From Chondrus crispus (Eukaryota; Rhodophyta; Florideophyceae; Gigartinales; Gigartinaceae): a stretch of 64,000 bases of DNA. Shown in pieces: positions 36,268 through 47,137 of the stretch. The stretch lies in NCBI RefSeq assembly GCF_000350225.1, contig NW_005179013.1, forward strand, positions 62,001 to 126,000. The letters run 5' to 3'. Position 1 is the first letter of the stretch. Every line of letters starts with the position of its first letter. The position numbers and the translations under genes are program-made. Below the pieces are notes generated by a model. It made no database searches. It saw only the letters and a list, made by a program, of their open reading frames with translations, and was not told the DNA's origin.

Positions 36268-38997
36268 CTACCTACGTCTTTTCTTCCCCGGCTTCCGGAA
36301 GCTCCTTTCTTCCCGTCTGGACTGCTTGCCCAGCTCCGCCGACGGCCCAATGTGTTCTATTGCACGTTCGCCTATCTCTCGATCAATATCTTCGGCATAA
36401 TCTTCTGCAGCAGCAAAGGCGCTCTGTTTAGTTCTCAAACCCGACTGTTTCTTTTTTCGCTTTTTCTTTGGTTGTTCCTCTTCGCCTTGCTGGCTTTCAC
36501 GTGAAATCTCGTCTATTTCAATATCTTCGACCCCCTCATTTGAATCTCGGAAGGCTTGCAGAGGCACAACGCTGTCTTCTTCCAGATCTGGGTTTCCAAT
36601 TTCTTCTGAATCAGCACCACTTTCGTTGTTCTCGTCTGCTGAGTGAATCAGGTCGTCCTCAAATGCCTTCTCGAAGGCTTTCAGTTCATCTGGATCTTCG
36701 TCATCCACATCAGCCAGGTGATTCTTAATTCCGCTCGAGGTGAGACCGGAGTCCGAACCCAAGCGCACCATCTCCGCTTTCATGGCTTCCTCAAAGGCTT
36801 CCTCCTCCGAGTCGTCCACTATGTTTGTTCTACTTGAAGCTCCATTCACGCCATCCGTCGTAACTGCTTCCCTAACCACACGACTTGGGTTGGCATCAAA
36901 GAATCGGGCGAAAAATTTATCGTCTTCCCCGATGATGCCTTCCTTCACTTGTTCCTGAAAGGCTTCGGAATTTGCCACAGGATCGGCCCGGTAATGCGCA
37001 GATCTTTTCCCGTAAAGTGATTTTGCGACTCGGTTTTTAGGCTTTTTGTACACAAATCTGTCAAGAAAAGAAATCAAGGAAAAGTCCTTCAAAGGATCTC
37101 CGCCATAATGCATGGTTTGGAGCTTCACACACAAAGTCTTGGCGAAGACGGACACGCTTGGGTGGAAATGAGAGCACAAAGCTACTAATTCCCACAAGGA
37201 TGTGTTCTCTGCTCTAGCGTATTGCGGTTCTCGCTTTCGAATATCATATCTTGATGACATCGGTGATGTCCCTTTTCCCACTGAGACTTCATCATCTCCT
37301 GTCGAAGAAATCGGTTCAAGAGATAGTTGGTTCGTTGCTTCTCTTTCGCTAATTCCCGCCTCCCCGACATTCTTCATACCGTTCACGTTCTCTGAAGGGT
37401 TTGCGCTGATAACCTGGGGTTTGTCTGCATCAAAGAAAGTCTCCTCAGCGTCGTCATGTTCAGACAGAGAGATAAACGAGGTCAAAATTCCACGATGGCG
37501 CTTGTAGAACTCAAATAGCACTATGACGCATGCCCCAGCAAAAGCTGGAGATCCATTTGCGGCGGCCTGAATCATCCTCTTCACAAATGCCTTGATTCGC
37601 CTCGGGTTTGTGTCTGCATCCAATGCTTTGTGCAACAGATTCAAAAACTTGGCCTGTTTGGGCTCCCCGGCATCTGCTGCGTCCTGTATTCTGGAATACA
37701 GCGCCCTATAAAACCGATCGCTTAAAGTTGAATGACTCTGAGATACTTGAAAAAGAAACGCAAGAGCCTGTGTTGCGGGGCCAAGCGCTTGTGCATGGGC
37801 AACGGAGAAGAGAGCCTCGTATTGTTCCTCGTAAGAAGAATCATCTTGATCCGGTTCGGAGAAGGGGTAAGCCCTATTCGCACCCATGAGAAGCGCCCCC
37901 ATCAATCGGGTCTCCTTCACTGCACCTGAGATGTCAGGTTTGGGCTTTGATGAAGTATTTTGCAGCTCGCGTAATCTTTTCCGTTTTTGTTTCTTCTTTA
38001 TCTTCGCTGTTTTCACCTTGTCTCGCTTGGATGAGTATTTCTCCTTTGCCAAATAGAGGGTGAAAAGGTCCATGTAAATTCGAAGCAATCTCCTCGCCAA
38101 TTCTACATCACTGTTCGATAAACGAATTTGACAGAGAAAGCTGACAGCGAAGTACTGGGTTTTCATCGTAACATTCGGACGAGTGACAAGCTGCTCTACT
38201 TCGCGGATGACGACCAGTCGCATTTGCGGGTGGTGCTTGTCAATGAGCTGGGATAAATTGAATGAAGCGGTTGAGGACACCTTCCTTTCCGGGTCACCAA
38301 GCTTGTTGACAAGCATAGATAGAAGCTCTTTCTCGCGCTCCGGTTTTCCGACGAGCAACTCAGATATCTGTTTCACAGCTTTCTGCTTGAAGTGAGCAAG
38401 GGCATCCTTCCCGCTATCTTCGAGCACCTTCAAGAAGTCGCGGTAGGCTGTCTTCAATTCATCCTCAAACAAGGCATAGGCAAGATGTCTCTTCGAAATA
38501 GACTGTTTCTTGCATTCAAATTCCCTGTCCTCAAATCGAACTAATCGTCGGTCGTCGGGAAGTAAGTTAAAAAGGAACAAGTCTTTCACGGCCTCAATTG
38601 CGGGCACGCTCTCCCGGCGATTCTTATTCTTCGCAAATTCGAGCAGTTTGTGAAGCTCATCAAGGCGATGGAGAGGACTTTCCTGCACGAGTAACGTGAT
38701 TGCAGCAATCTTGTCACCAATCGTCTTCTCTTTCGAGAGGGCACGCGCTATTGTGTTTCGACCAGAATTGACACGCTTTTCATACGCTCTCGATGAGGAT
38801 GCCAGAGCTCCACCTGCTACTTCACGCCATTCTTTGATGCTTCCGCGAACACCACCACTGTCTGAGGATGGCCATTCTGGGAAGCAGTCGTACCAGTGCT
38901 CTCCCTCTAAGTCTGCAACAGAAAATACCTCTCCTGGAAGTTGGTGCAGAGCCAAAGGAGCTTGCAATGAAGTTTTGGATGAGGTAGGGCGACCCAT
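36268..38997 (-). CDS. NOC1: NOC1/MAK21/CEBPZ ribosome-biogenesis protein
   Basis: The longest frame starts at a TTG; ATG 38997 gives 909 aa. The N-terminal half is helical HEAT-like repeat sequence. The CBF/Mak21 domain follows, with LMGALLMGANRAYPF, the FYRALYSRI motif, and WELVALCSHFHPSVSVFAK leading to DPLKDFSLISFLDRFVYKKP. The C-terminus is acidic, then ends in lysine/arginine clusters likely to direct nucleolar import. In yeast Noc1/Mak21 pairs with Noc2 in nucleolar pre-60S particles. Length and domain order are normal, and no intron is needed. DML1 diverges from its 5' side with about 300 bp between the starts. Confidence 0.95.
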   Translation of the reverse strand: MGRPTSSKTSLQAPLALHQLPGEVFSVADLEGEHWYDCFPEWPSSDSGGVRGSIKEWREVAGGALASSSRAYEKRVNSGRNTIARALSKEKTIGDKIAAITLLVQESPLHRLDELHKLLEFAKNKNRRESVPAIEAVKDLFLFNLLPDDRRLVRFEDREFECKKQSISKRHLAYALFEDELKTAYRDFLKVLEDSGKDALAHFKQKAVKQISELLVGKPEREKELLSMLVNKLGDPERKVSSTASFNLSQLIDKHHPQMRLVVIREVEQLVTRPNVTMKTQYFAVSFLCQIRLSNSDVELARRLLRIYMDLFTLYLAKEKYSSKRDKVKTAKIKKKQKRKRLRELQNTSSKPKPDISGAVKETRLMGALLMGANRAYPFSEPDQDDSSYEEQYEALFSVAHAQALGPATQALAFLFQVSQSHSTLSDRFYRALYSRIQDAADAGEPKQAKFLNLLHKALDADTNPRRIKAFVKRMIQAAANGSPAFAGACVIVLFEFYKRHRGILTSFISLSEHDDAEETFFDADKPQVISANPSENVNGMKNVGEAGISEREATNQLSLEPISSTGDDEVSVGKGTSPMSSRYDIRKREPQYARAENTSLWELVALCSHFHPSVSVFAKTLCVKLQTMHYGGDPLKDFSLISFLDRFVYKKPKNRVAKSLYGKRSAHYRADPVANSEAFQEQVKEGIIGEDDKFFARFFDANPSRVVREAVTTDGVNGASSRTNIVDDSEEEAFEEAMKAEMVRLGSDSGLTSSGIKNHLADVDDEDPDELKAFEKAFEDDLIHSADENNESGADSEEIGNPDLEEDSVVPLQAFRDSNEGVEDIEIDEISRESQQGEEEQPKKKRKKKQSGLRTKQSAFAAAEDYAEDIDREIGERAIEHIGPSAELGKQSRREERSFRKPGKKRRR

Positions 38998-39298
38998 TGA
39001 TAGGGACTGAGACAAATTCCCACGCCCGGGGGGAATAGAATACCTGTCACGGGCTGTTATAATGGTCGATACTTAAAAGATAAATTTTCCGTATCGTGGG
39101 TCCGCCGCCGCCATCAAAATACTACTAATTTATAGCAGAATTCAATGAACACTTGCCTTGTTTTTGATCCCGTCGTCTTGGCACCAGTGCAGAGACGATT
39201 CTGACGCAATCGCAAGCTCAGCCCGCACCGCAGCTTACCGCTAGGGGCAAGGCATGCTTTGGCAATTCCGCTAACCCTGCGCCGTGCGTGGGATCGAC
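38998..39298. promoter_or_regulatory. Divergent promoter region of NOC1 (-) and DML1 (+)
   Basis: The 301 bp between the two ATGs must carry both 5' control regions. I see no assignable core element. Confidence 0.45.
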
Positions 39299-40879
39299 AT
39301 GAGGAGGGATGTCGCATCTCTTCAGATAGGGACAACGGCTAATTATGTCGGCACTCACTTCTGGAATCTTCAAGACGAGTATCTGGCAGTACCGCCGGGC
39401 GAGCGTGAACTATCTCCTGCAACATTTTTCCGTGAGGTTAGCGCAGAATCACGAGCTGGTCGTTCAGGCCTTCGCTATGCACCTCGTTTACAGATTATTG
39501 ATGCGACTGGGTCTTTTGGAGCGCTATCCACGGACGCTGGAGTTGTGCTAGACAGGCGCGAGGAGGGAGAAACACAACCCTTGCCGTCATGGTCGCACCG
39601 TGTTGAGCGCTATGTTCGCCGGCAAGTGCGTCACAGCGGTTACGTGGCTAACTTGCTGGCTGCAGAAAGGAACTCGAGTCCTGAACGTCAGGACTTCGCG
39701 GGAGGTAGCGAAACCGCCGACTTTTGGTCGGATTTCCAGAAAACCAGGCTTCACCCACGCTCATGTCATCCGTTGCCAGGTGTACACCACAACGTAACCA
39801 ATTTAATGACTTTCCAAGGCGGCAGGGATATTGCAACAACTTCGTTCGTTGAGGATGCCTACGACGATCTACGATTCTTTATTGAAGATTGCGATTCCTT
39901 TGGAGGCCTAGTCGTAACTACAAATGCGGATGACGCCTACGCTGGCATCGCATCTGAGTACATGTCGTTCTTGCAAGATGAGCTTGGATCATCATCCCCT
40001 TTGTTGGTCTTCAGCGTCCACGACATCAACCGCGTATGCACAACTTCAGCGGCCTCCTATTTCAACAGGAATTTTTACCACAAGCGGGAGGCTTTGTGGG
40101 CCCAGAATGAGGCAAAGCTCATTGGAAGTTGCATAGAGTTGTCTGCAGAATATGTTCCGTTGTCTTCATGTCCAATTTCGCAGATATCGTCAATATATGC
40201 TACAGTCGGAAATCTTTTCCATTCCTCGTCCATTCTCGGCTTGGCGATGGATGTTTCGTTGATGTCGATACAACAGAATTTATCGCTTGCTGGACTGCTA
40301 AGCGCCTTACGACCGGCCCCGTTTGCGTCCGTGGCAAGTCTTGCGAGTATCTTTCCGAATTCAATGACGCATCTGGAGTATGGCTTGGGAATGGTTAGAA
40401 CACGAGGAGTAGTAAATTTCTCGAGTATCTGGAGCATGAGTCCTGCTGGACATATGCCAAAGTCTTCGATGTTTTCAGGGATAAGTCGATCAAGTTTTAA
40501 TGAGGTGGTTGCTGCATGTGGACTCGGTTACCCCTTACCAGTATTCTCAAATATTGTCCAGCCCGTAACCATACCAGTACCACACCCAAAGATTTTTGAT
40601 TCCTCTCTGGAACGAAACAGAAGCACGTCGGGGAAAGCCATTGCAAAGGAAAAGACGCAAGGCCCTTCTGAAGTAGAACAAGTTGCCGTAGTGGCTGGAT
40701 TAGCAACGAACAAGGACGACGCCTGCCCAGGACTTGCATCTCTGGGAGACTCCCTGTGCCCTGGTAACCGCTCCAGTAGAGCTCAGTCTGCGGCTCGCTC
40801 GCTCGGAGTGGAAGACGACGATTTGCGGGAAACTGCGGAAGTATTGAGAAGCCGTGCTGACGACTATGCTACGCTTTAG
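39299..40879 (+). CDS. DML1: Misato/DML1 tubulin-related protein
   Basis: The frame opens at a GTG (39284); ATG 39299 gives 526 aa starting MRRDVASLQIG. The N-terminal block VASLQIGTTANYVGTHFWNLQDE is the Misato signature. The FWSDFQKTRLHPRSCHPLPG region and the FFIEDCDSFGGLVVTTNADDAYAG block also match Misato/DML1. The latter corresponds to the conserved core where the family combines tubulin-like and myosin-like features. In yeast Dml1 is needed for mitochondrial DNA inheritance, and in animals Misato affects mitochondrial distribution and chaperone-dependent tubulin folding. The last ~100 residues are variable. The gene converges on SPO11 with 121 bp between stops. Confidence 0.9.
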   Translation: MRRDVASLQIGTTANYVGTHFWNLQDEYLAVPPGERELSPATFFREVSAESRAGRSGLRYAPRLQIIDATGSFGALSTDAGVVLDRREEGETQPLPSWSHRVERYVRRQVRHSGYVANLLAAERNSSPERQDFAGGSETADFWSDFQKTRLHPRSCHPLPGVHHNVTNLMTFQGGRDIATTSFVEDAYDDLRFFIEDCDSFGGLVVTTNADDAYAGIASEYMSFLQDELGSSSPLLVFSVHDINRVCTTSAASYFNRNFYHKREALWAQNEAKLIGSCIELSAEYVPLSSCPISQISSIYATVGNLFHSSSILGLAMDVSLMSIQQNLSLAGLLSALRPAPFASVASLASIFPNSMTHLEYGLGMVRTRGVVNFSSIWSMSPAGHMPKSSMFSGISRSSFNEVVAACGLGYPLPVFSNIVQPVTIPVPHPKIFDSSLERNRSTSGKAIAKEKTQGPSEVEQVAVVAGLATNKDDACPGLASLGDSLCPGNRSSRAQSAARSLGVEDDDLRETAEVLRSRADDYATL

Positions 40880-41000
40880 TCTTAGGGCTGACCATATGCT
40901 ACAGTCAAAGACGACAATGTGCAGGGCACTTGCCCCCCAAGTGCGAACGCATTCTGATTATCCACCAAGCATCAAAGGATGCGATATTCGATGATTTCCA

Positions 41001-42321
41001 TCACGTTCTGCTAAGCAGGTATCGAAGAAGTCCTGACATATCTTCTCCAAGGCCTGTACATGTCAACGCTTCAATTTCAAATTTGTTCCCCGTCGCCTTG
41101 AGGAGATTGAGCTCGGCTGCTAACGGTGCGAAAGACTCTGCTTCTTTCGTCTCGCAGCAAGCTATGTGCCGCAACATACCGTCTGCAAGAGTAATTTCAG
41201 CGGAAGTTACTGGCAGCAAGGCCGATTCTCTTATTTGAATTAAGGAACCGTTGTCCGACGGGCGCACGCCAATCCACCGAACATTACAATTTGGGAGATC
41301 GCGAATGTAGCAAAAGGCAATGTGGATTCCATGTGGATCAGCATCAGTCAGGATGAAAATAGGAATTAGAAGGCCTTTTTCTCGTTGCACGCTTGAGACA
41401 GCGGAAAGAAACATTTTCGAAGCGAGGTCTGGGTAGCCTGTTGACATCAGTTGTGTTAGTTCTTCGGGGGCTGAAAACAGGGAGAACAGGGAGAATAAGG
41501 AGAGCTTGTACTGTGGATATGAGTCACGAACCTTTCCCTGTAACAAAAATACATGTGTGAAGAAGTTGCTGAGCTTTCGGTTCATGTAGCAAGGAATGAA
41601 AAGAAGTCTCTTTCTCAAGCCTAGATATATTCGAATGAGTGCAAGAACGCGATTGTTCGGGTTAGCAGATCTGAGTGTGCCTGTTCGCATCTGCTCGATG
41701 CCGTAACATATGCCAAACGCACACAACGACAGCACATGCATCACTCTTAATATCTCGCATTCTCTCCGGTCGGCATGGTACAAGACATCCGCCTGCGCCG
41801 AACATGGCCACATTGACAGAATGACCATCCTCGTCAACAAAAGCGATGTTTCCGGCGACAAGCCCCTTTGCAGCTGCGACGATGTTGAGGTCATTTCTAG
41901 CCACTTTTACCGATACTGACAATGCATGGAGCGCCCTGTCCACTGCAGCAGGATTGGGAAACAAATTCCGAGCCATGTAGTAGATGTCGCGTTTAGTCAG
42001 AAGCTTACCTTCAATTATGTTTGAATGAGCTACAGAAGCAAGGTATGCAATGCGTAAAGAGCTCATCTCTGATCTTGTGCATTTCTCATATGCGAACTGC
42101 CAGGTGTGAAACAAATAAGAGCCTTTCCCTTTTGTTACTATTAACTTTTGCGCGGTCGCACTTTCACCATTTTCTCCCATGAAGTCGACAATCACTCTTT
42201 CCAGTCGAGCAAGGGTATCGACATGAAATCTCGGTTGGGGTTCCATTCTGGCTTTTTCGACGCTGCAATCAGCAAGTCGCACCATACTACAATATTGCAC
42301 TATGAAGAGGGGTGGCGGCAT
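41001..42321 (-). CDS. SPO11: SPO11 / topoisomerase VI A-type meiotic recombination protein (three exons)
   Basis: The protein is split over three frames that join cleanly on two introns: exons 42321-41723, 41620-41532 and 41437-41001. With ATG 42321 the product is 374 aa. The catalytic tyrosine is in TKRDIYYM (second Tyr, about residue 115). The AKGLVAGNI block follows. The Toprim glutamate lies in LEKE, created across the first intron, and TGKGYPD across the second. The Toprim DxD is TDADPHG, and the tail holds KFEIEAL. All residues needed for DNA cleavage are present. Spo11 makes the double-strand breaks that start meiotic recombination. ATGs at 42285 and 42246 are alternatives, and the frame is open up to a TTG at 42459, so an upstream exon cannot be excluded. 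A plant SPO11-3-like topoisomerase VI role is less likely but possible. Confidence 0.9.
41438..41531 (-). other. SPO11 intron 2 (94 nt)
   Basis: On the minus strand the donor is GTTCGT and the acceptor TCAACAG. Joining exon ends AAAG and GCTACC rebuilds the family motif TGKGYPDL, and the codon phase fits exactly. Confidence 0.9.
41621..41722 (-). other. SPO11 intron 1 (102 nt)
   Basis: On the minus strand the donor is GTGCGT and the acceptor ATATCTAG. Splicing restores the conserved VVxLEKE Toprim strand. Unspliced, the frame hits a stop after HTQIC. Confidence 0.85.
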
Positions 42322-43396
42322 GTGCGATAGGAAACCTCTCGTCGATTTCGGGGTGTGACTGCTCTTTTGTGGCTTTGTCGAACCGAAACTAAACGAAGCG
42401 AAAGTCTGTGCTTCCTCACAACTGGTTTCAGAAAGGACGTTTTGAAACTGCTCTTTCAAGTTCCTTCCAGAGATGAATTGATGCTAGGATTTGTACGTTG
42501 TTCTTGGAATCAACCGCTATTGCGCTGACACGGTCATCAAGGAACAGGACATCCGATGTCAGAAACCCGCCGGGTTGATACGAAGAAACGGATTGTCTTA
42601 CGAGCAAATATGCTCTATTGAATTAGTGTTCCAATGAGGGATCCACGGCTTTCTGTATGCGTTTGCAGGGTAGAAACGTTTCTGGCCCCAGAAGATTAAT
42701 CTCGAATATACCCAGGCGGAACCCCACAACATTCATTGACGTGTGACAATTTCATATGAACGCGGAAAGACATACCGTCGGTTTGAAAGAGCTTTTTAAA
42801 GCCTTCGCGATAGCATGAAGACAGTAGCAGTCGCTAAAACTCCACTCATCTCCCTTCTCCAGTTCCACCGCTTTGCCGCCCCCCTCCAGTCCCCTGCCGC
42901 CGCCCTGGTCGCCATGTCTCAACACATGCAGATTTTTTTAAAAATTCCCGCACAGGTGGGGACTATTGAAACAATACTGGCATATGGGACCGAGAGCTCT
43001 GATTTGGTCCGAAATGTGGGACCTGTGAGTACCTGCTATCCATTCCCCTACATGATTTATCAGTTGTAGTCTACAACTTGCTGAATGTGACCGCCCTTGA
43101 CAGGTCGTTGCATGTTGATTCCGACGATACGAACCCTTGATCCTCTTCCCTCGAGCACATGTACCGAAGGGAAACGGGTCAACATTCACTAGTACGTGTA
43201 CAGTACACAATGTTGCACAGTATTTTGATCTTCCATGCATTGCTGTTTTTTTGATCCCAACGTGTACACGTGCAATATGGTGTGCAGTTTTCGGCCGAAG
43301 GAATCACGTCGTCGCCGAAGGCGAAGGCGGAGTGGGTAGAATCGCTATCAGCGGTGCACTTCATATCTTTCGTCGTCACGCAAGTCAAACCCCGCA
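42322..43396. other. Divergent upstream region of SPO11 (-) and POLR1B (+)
   Basis: No gene is supported between the two starts. A GTGTACACGTGC box lies at about 43262. Part of 42322-42459 could still be SPO11 coding sequence if an upstream exon exists. Confidence 0.45.
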
Positions 43397-46300
43397 ATGA
43401 AAACTGAGAGAAGAAGGCGGTCCAGCCAAAGCGTAGCGGGGTCTCAATTCGCCAGTCTCGCCAAAAGTGCCCAAGCTGAGATTCAGCCATCCACACTTCC
43501 GTTGGAAAAAGATGACGATCGAGTCGCATTCTTGCGTCGATGTGTCGCCCCTCATGTGGACTCTTTTGACTTCGCTATTGGCTCTGGCCTGATGCATCTA
43601 TCCCAAGAACTTGAACCAATTATTGTGCGTGGGCCAGCCGACAAAAACGGAAAATCAGTACACATATCTCTTCGTGCCCACAGCCTTTCTGTTCGGAAGC
43701 CATCAATCTCTACAAGCTCCGGAACAACTAGTGGAATTTCTATGCATTTGTATCCATTTCAATGTAGAAGAGCGTCCTCCAGTTATGTGGGTGAGCTTTT
43801 CGGTGCCTTTACAGTTGTGCTGGACAAAGAAGAGAGTTTTGAGCTCCCGATACAGCGAATAGGGCGTGTACCCATAATGGTAGGCTCAACGGCTTGTCAT
43901 TTGAAGGGAAAGTCAAGGAGTGAACTGGTGGCACTAGGAGAGGAGGAATATGAGGTTGGAGGTTATTTTGTGATCAACGGTTCCGAAAAGGTGATGCGTC
44001 TCGTGGTGGTTCCCAGGTCCAACCATGCTGTATCAGCAAGACGAGACAAGAATTCAGGGAGGGGTCCTCTTTTTACTGACTTATCCCTGAGCTACAGATC
44101 AATGCGACGGGATCTGTCCACGTTTACCTTGCACTTCCATCTGCTGAGAAGCGGCACTGTCCGTATTCGTGTTACGATTGCGCGGAGTGAATATTTCATT
44201 CCCATTGGGGTCGCTTTTAGAGCAATTCTTTCGACCGGAACCACTGATAGAGAAATATATGATTTGATTGTTGGTGGTGAACGGGACGACAACGCTCTTC
44301 GCAATGCTGCTATTGCTATCATCAAGGAATTAAGCGAACGCTCCCACGAGTTTCGCCACAGAGACGCCGAGCCCAATGTCAAGGCATCCCTCTCGAAGTC
44401 GGCTGCCACTGCGTACCTCGGAAAGAGCTTCCGAGCAGTGATGGGCTTGAATGACGAATTGGTTTCTGATCATGAGGCCGGAGTCGCTTTTCTTCGAAGA
44501 TTTATTCTTGTGCACCTCAGCGTGGGATGCTATGAGAACCCTGACGATGCCTTGGACCGATCGAAGGTCGATTTGATGGTATTACTGGTGCGCAAACTGG
44601 TATCGACATCGACGGGGGATATTGAGGTTGACGACGCTGATGCCCTTTCCCATCAGTCTCTGATGCCTCCAGGTCAACTTTACCTAAGCTTGTTGAAAGA
44701 AAAAGTTGAATCCTTGGTTCGGATTGCTGCTTCGTACATAAGGAGGGAGGCGATCAAGGGCACGGATAGGGATAAACGCAAGGTGAACGGAAAAAGAGCA
44801 TCGCGCAGTACGAAAACAAGTGGACCAGTGCTTAAGATCTTTATCAAGGAAGCGATAAAACGAGCTGTAGCAACTGATCAGCTGTCGACCCACATGTCTT
44901 ATCTGTTGGCGACTGGAAATATAAAGACAGACACAGGGCTAGACCTACCACAAGCTGTTGGCTACAGTGTCATTGCTGAGCGCATTAACTTTCTCCGCTT
45001 TATTTCTCACTTCCGAGCAGTGCATCGCGGAGCGTTCTACGCCCTAATGCGATCTACAAAGGTTCGAAAACTGCTCCCAGAAGCTTGGGGTTTCATCTGC
45101 CCTGTCCACACGCCAGATGGAGACCCCTGTGGTATCCTTAATCACTTAGCAGCGGAGGCTGTAGTCACGCAAGGAATGGGAGCCGATAAGAGAGACATTT
45201 TGCATCTCTTTTCGGATTTTAACTTTTACCCAGCACCGGCTTTGTCCAGTCTTCACAGCGTACCACCCAAAGACGCACTGCCAGTAGTCGTCGACGGCCG
45301 TGTTTTCGGGTATGTTAGAGAAGAGAGCGCCGAAGAGCTCGCCGAACAAATAAGATACACGAAGATTAGAGATATGGTCCCGATTGTTTCGAACATGTCA
45401 GAGGTTGTCTACGTGCGCCGCATCAAGGCTAAAGCGGGTTTTGCACCCGGTATCTATGTACACACAACTAGTGGGAGGTTAATGAGGCCTGTGAAATGGC
45501 TTCAGTCTCCGCGGAATACCAATTTGGGCGGCGAACAAGATCCAGTTGGCTTTCCGGAGTGGATTGGTTCGCTTGAGCAAGTCTTCCTCCGCGTACGCCC
45601 CTCGGTCCAAGAAGAAGAAGGCAGTTTGCGTCCGATTCAAACTGATGGAGCGACACATGCGGAGGTGTCTTCCGTGTCGTTCCTCAGTGTTTTAGCCTCC
45701 TTATCCCCATTCCCTGATATGAACCAAGGCCCGAGGAATATGTTTCAATGTCAGATGGCCAAGCAGACCATGGGTACGCCGTGTCATACGACTTGGAGTC
45801 GTCATGATTCTAAAGTATATAGACACACTACCCCCCAGGTGCCAATCACACGGAATTTCTGTATGCAAGATCCAATGGGAGCAGACGTATATCCAAATGG
45901 GGTCAATGCAGTTGTTGCAGTCATCAGCTATAGCGGAAATGACATGGAAGACGCACTAGTTATCAACAAGGGAAGCCTTGACCGTGGATTTGCACATGGG
46001 ACAGTATATGTGAACGAAAAGATAGACCTGGATAGGAGTATCGATGGAAGAGAGAAAACATTTGCCACGTTGCCTATTGAAGCAGTTGAAGAAATGGACA
46101 GCGTTGATATGGATGGCCTGCCGCGAGTAGGGTCAAGAGTGAAGAAAGGTTCACCACTATATGGGATCTGTGGAAAGGATCACCTTTCTCGCGGTCTATT
46201 GGATCACAAGACACAATGGACCAGGTACAAATACCAGGAAGATGGAACTGTGGATGAGGTAGTAGTAGTTGACCCGGATATGTACAAGCATAAGCGAACC

Positions 46301-47137
46301 CCGCGGGGCCCTGGAATTCGGCAGGCGAATGTGCGGATAAGAGTTTCCAGAACTCCTTGCGTGGGTGACAAATTCGCTTCAAGGGCAGGCCAAAAGGGTA
46401 CGATGTCAGCCGCCTGGCCCAGTGAGGATATGCCGTTTTCTGAGAGCGGAATGGTACCAGATATTCTGTTCAACCCGAACGGATTTCCAAGTCGAATGAC
46501 AATTGGAATGATGGTTGAGATAATGTCTGGGAAAGCGGGGGCATTGCACGGACATTTCAACGATTCGACCCCGTTCCGGTTCGACGAATCGCATCGTGCT
46601 GTTGACTTCTTCGCGGAGCAGTTACTGAACGCTGGTTTCGACGCATGTGGGAGCGAGGTGTTGTATTCTGGCTACACAGGGGAACCTTTCAAAGTGAACA
46701 TATTTACCGGTGTCGTGCACTATCAGCGCCTGCGACATATGGTTTCAGACAAGTTTCAGGTACGTACTACTGGTGCGATCGACCCGTTGTTCCGACAACC
46801 GATCAAGGGGCGCAGCCGTGGGGGTGCGATTCGATTCGGCGAAATGGAGCGGGACGGATTAATTGCGCATGGTGCTTCATTTTTGTTGAGGGACCGACTG
46901 GCCATGGCTTCGGACATGCATTTGCTTCACGTCTGTGAGACTTGCGGATCGCTGGTGTCTCCGACCATGAAAGTGAGCGAAGAAGCTGCCGACTCATCTC
47001 ATATTTATTGCAGAGAATGCGTTGGGAAGGAAAGCCAGGTTTTACGGGTTGCTATTCCTTACTCGATGAAGTATCTCACAAATGAGCTCGCTGCCATGAA
47101 TATTCGCACCGTTTTCAAGTTGAAAGAAGTGATATAA
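43397..47137 (+). CDS. POLR1B: RNA polymerase I second-largest subunit (RPA135/RPA2)
   Basis: ATG 43397 gives 1,246 aa, uninterrupted. The N-terminal HVDSFDFAI block and VGSTACHLKG with GGYFVINGSEKVMRL are characteristic of the Pol I subunit rather than RPB2 or RPC2. Hybrid-binding and active-site regions include GFICPVHTPDGDPCG, NGVNAVVAVISYSGNDMEDA and GDKFASRAGQKG (about residue 989). The C-terminal zinc ribbon has CETCGS and YCRECV (about 1180-1210). The protein forms one side of the active centre of RNA polymerase I, which transcribes the large rRNA in the nucleolus. It is about 100 residues longer than animal homologues, mainly in loops rich in charged residues. No break was seen. Confidence 0.96.
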   Translation: MKTERRRRSSQSVAGSQFASLAKSAQAEIQPSTLPLEKDDDRVAFLRRCVAPHVDSFDFAIGSGLMHLSQELEPIIVRGPADKNGKSVHISLRAHSLSVRKPSISTSSGTTSGISMHLYPFQCRRASSSYVGELFGAFTVVLDKEESFELPIQRIGRVPIMVGSTACHLKGKSRSELVALGEEEYEVGGYFVINGSEKVMRLVVVPRSNHAVSARRDKNSGRGPLFTDLSLSYRSMRRDLSTFTLHFHLLRSGTVRIRVTIARSEYFIPIGVAFRAILSTGTTDREIYDLIVGGERDDNALRNAAIAIIKELSERSHEFRHRDAEPNVKASLSKSAATAYLGKSFRAVMGLNDELVSDHEAGVAFLRRFILVHLSVGCYENPDDALDRSKVDLMVLLVRKLVSTSTGDIEVDDADALSHQSLMPPGQLYLSLLKEKVESLVRIAASYIRREAIKGTDRDKRKVNGKRASRSTKTSGPVLKIFIKEAIKRAVATDQLSTHMSYLLATGNIKTDTGLDLPQAVGYSVIAERINFLRFISHFRAVHRGAFYALMRSTKVRKLLPEAWGFICPVHTPDGDPCGILNHLAAEAVVTQGMGADKRDILHLFSDFNFYPAPALSSLHSVPPKDALPVVVDGRVFGYVREESAEELAEQIRYTKIRDMVPIVSNMSEVVYVRRIKAKAGFAPGIYVHTTSGRLMRPVKWLQSPRNTNLGGEQDPVGFPEWIGSLEQVFLRVRPSVQEEEGSLRPIQTDGATHAEVSSVSFLSVLASLSPFPDMNQGPRNMFQCQMAKQTMGTPCHTTWSRHDSKVYRHTTPQVPITRNFCMQDPMGADVYPNGVNAVVAVISYSGNDMEDALVINKGSLDRGFAHGTVYVNEKIDLDRSIDGREKTFATLPIEAVEEMDSVDMDGLPRVGSRVKKGSPLYGICGKDHLSRGLLDHKTQWTRYKYQEDGTVDEVVVVDPDMYKHKRTPRGPGIRQANVRIRVSRTPCVGDKFASRAGQKGTMSAAWPSEDMPFSESGMVPDILFNPNGFPSRMTIGMMVEIMSGKAGALHGHFNDSTPFRFDESHRAVDFFAEQLLNAGFDACGSEVLYSGYTGEPFKVNIFTGVVHYQRLRHMVSDKFQVRTTGAIDPLFRQPIKGRSRGGAIRFGEMERDGLIAHGASFLLRDRLAMASDMHLLHVCETCGSLVSPTMKVSEEAADSSHIYCRECVGKESQVLRVAIPYSMKYLTNELAAMNIRTVFKLKEVI

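Noticed and set aside
41662..42459. SPO11 read as an intronless, broken pseudogene
   Set aside because: Two GT-AG introns restore every conserved Toprim motif with correct phase, so the gene is probably intact.
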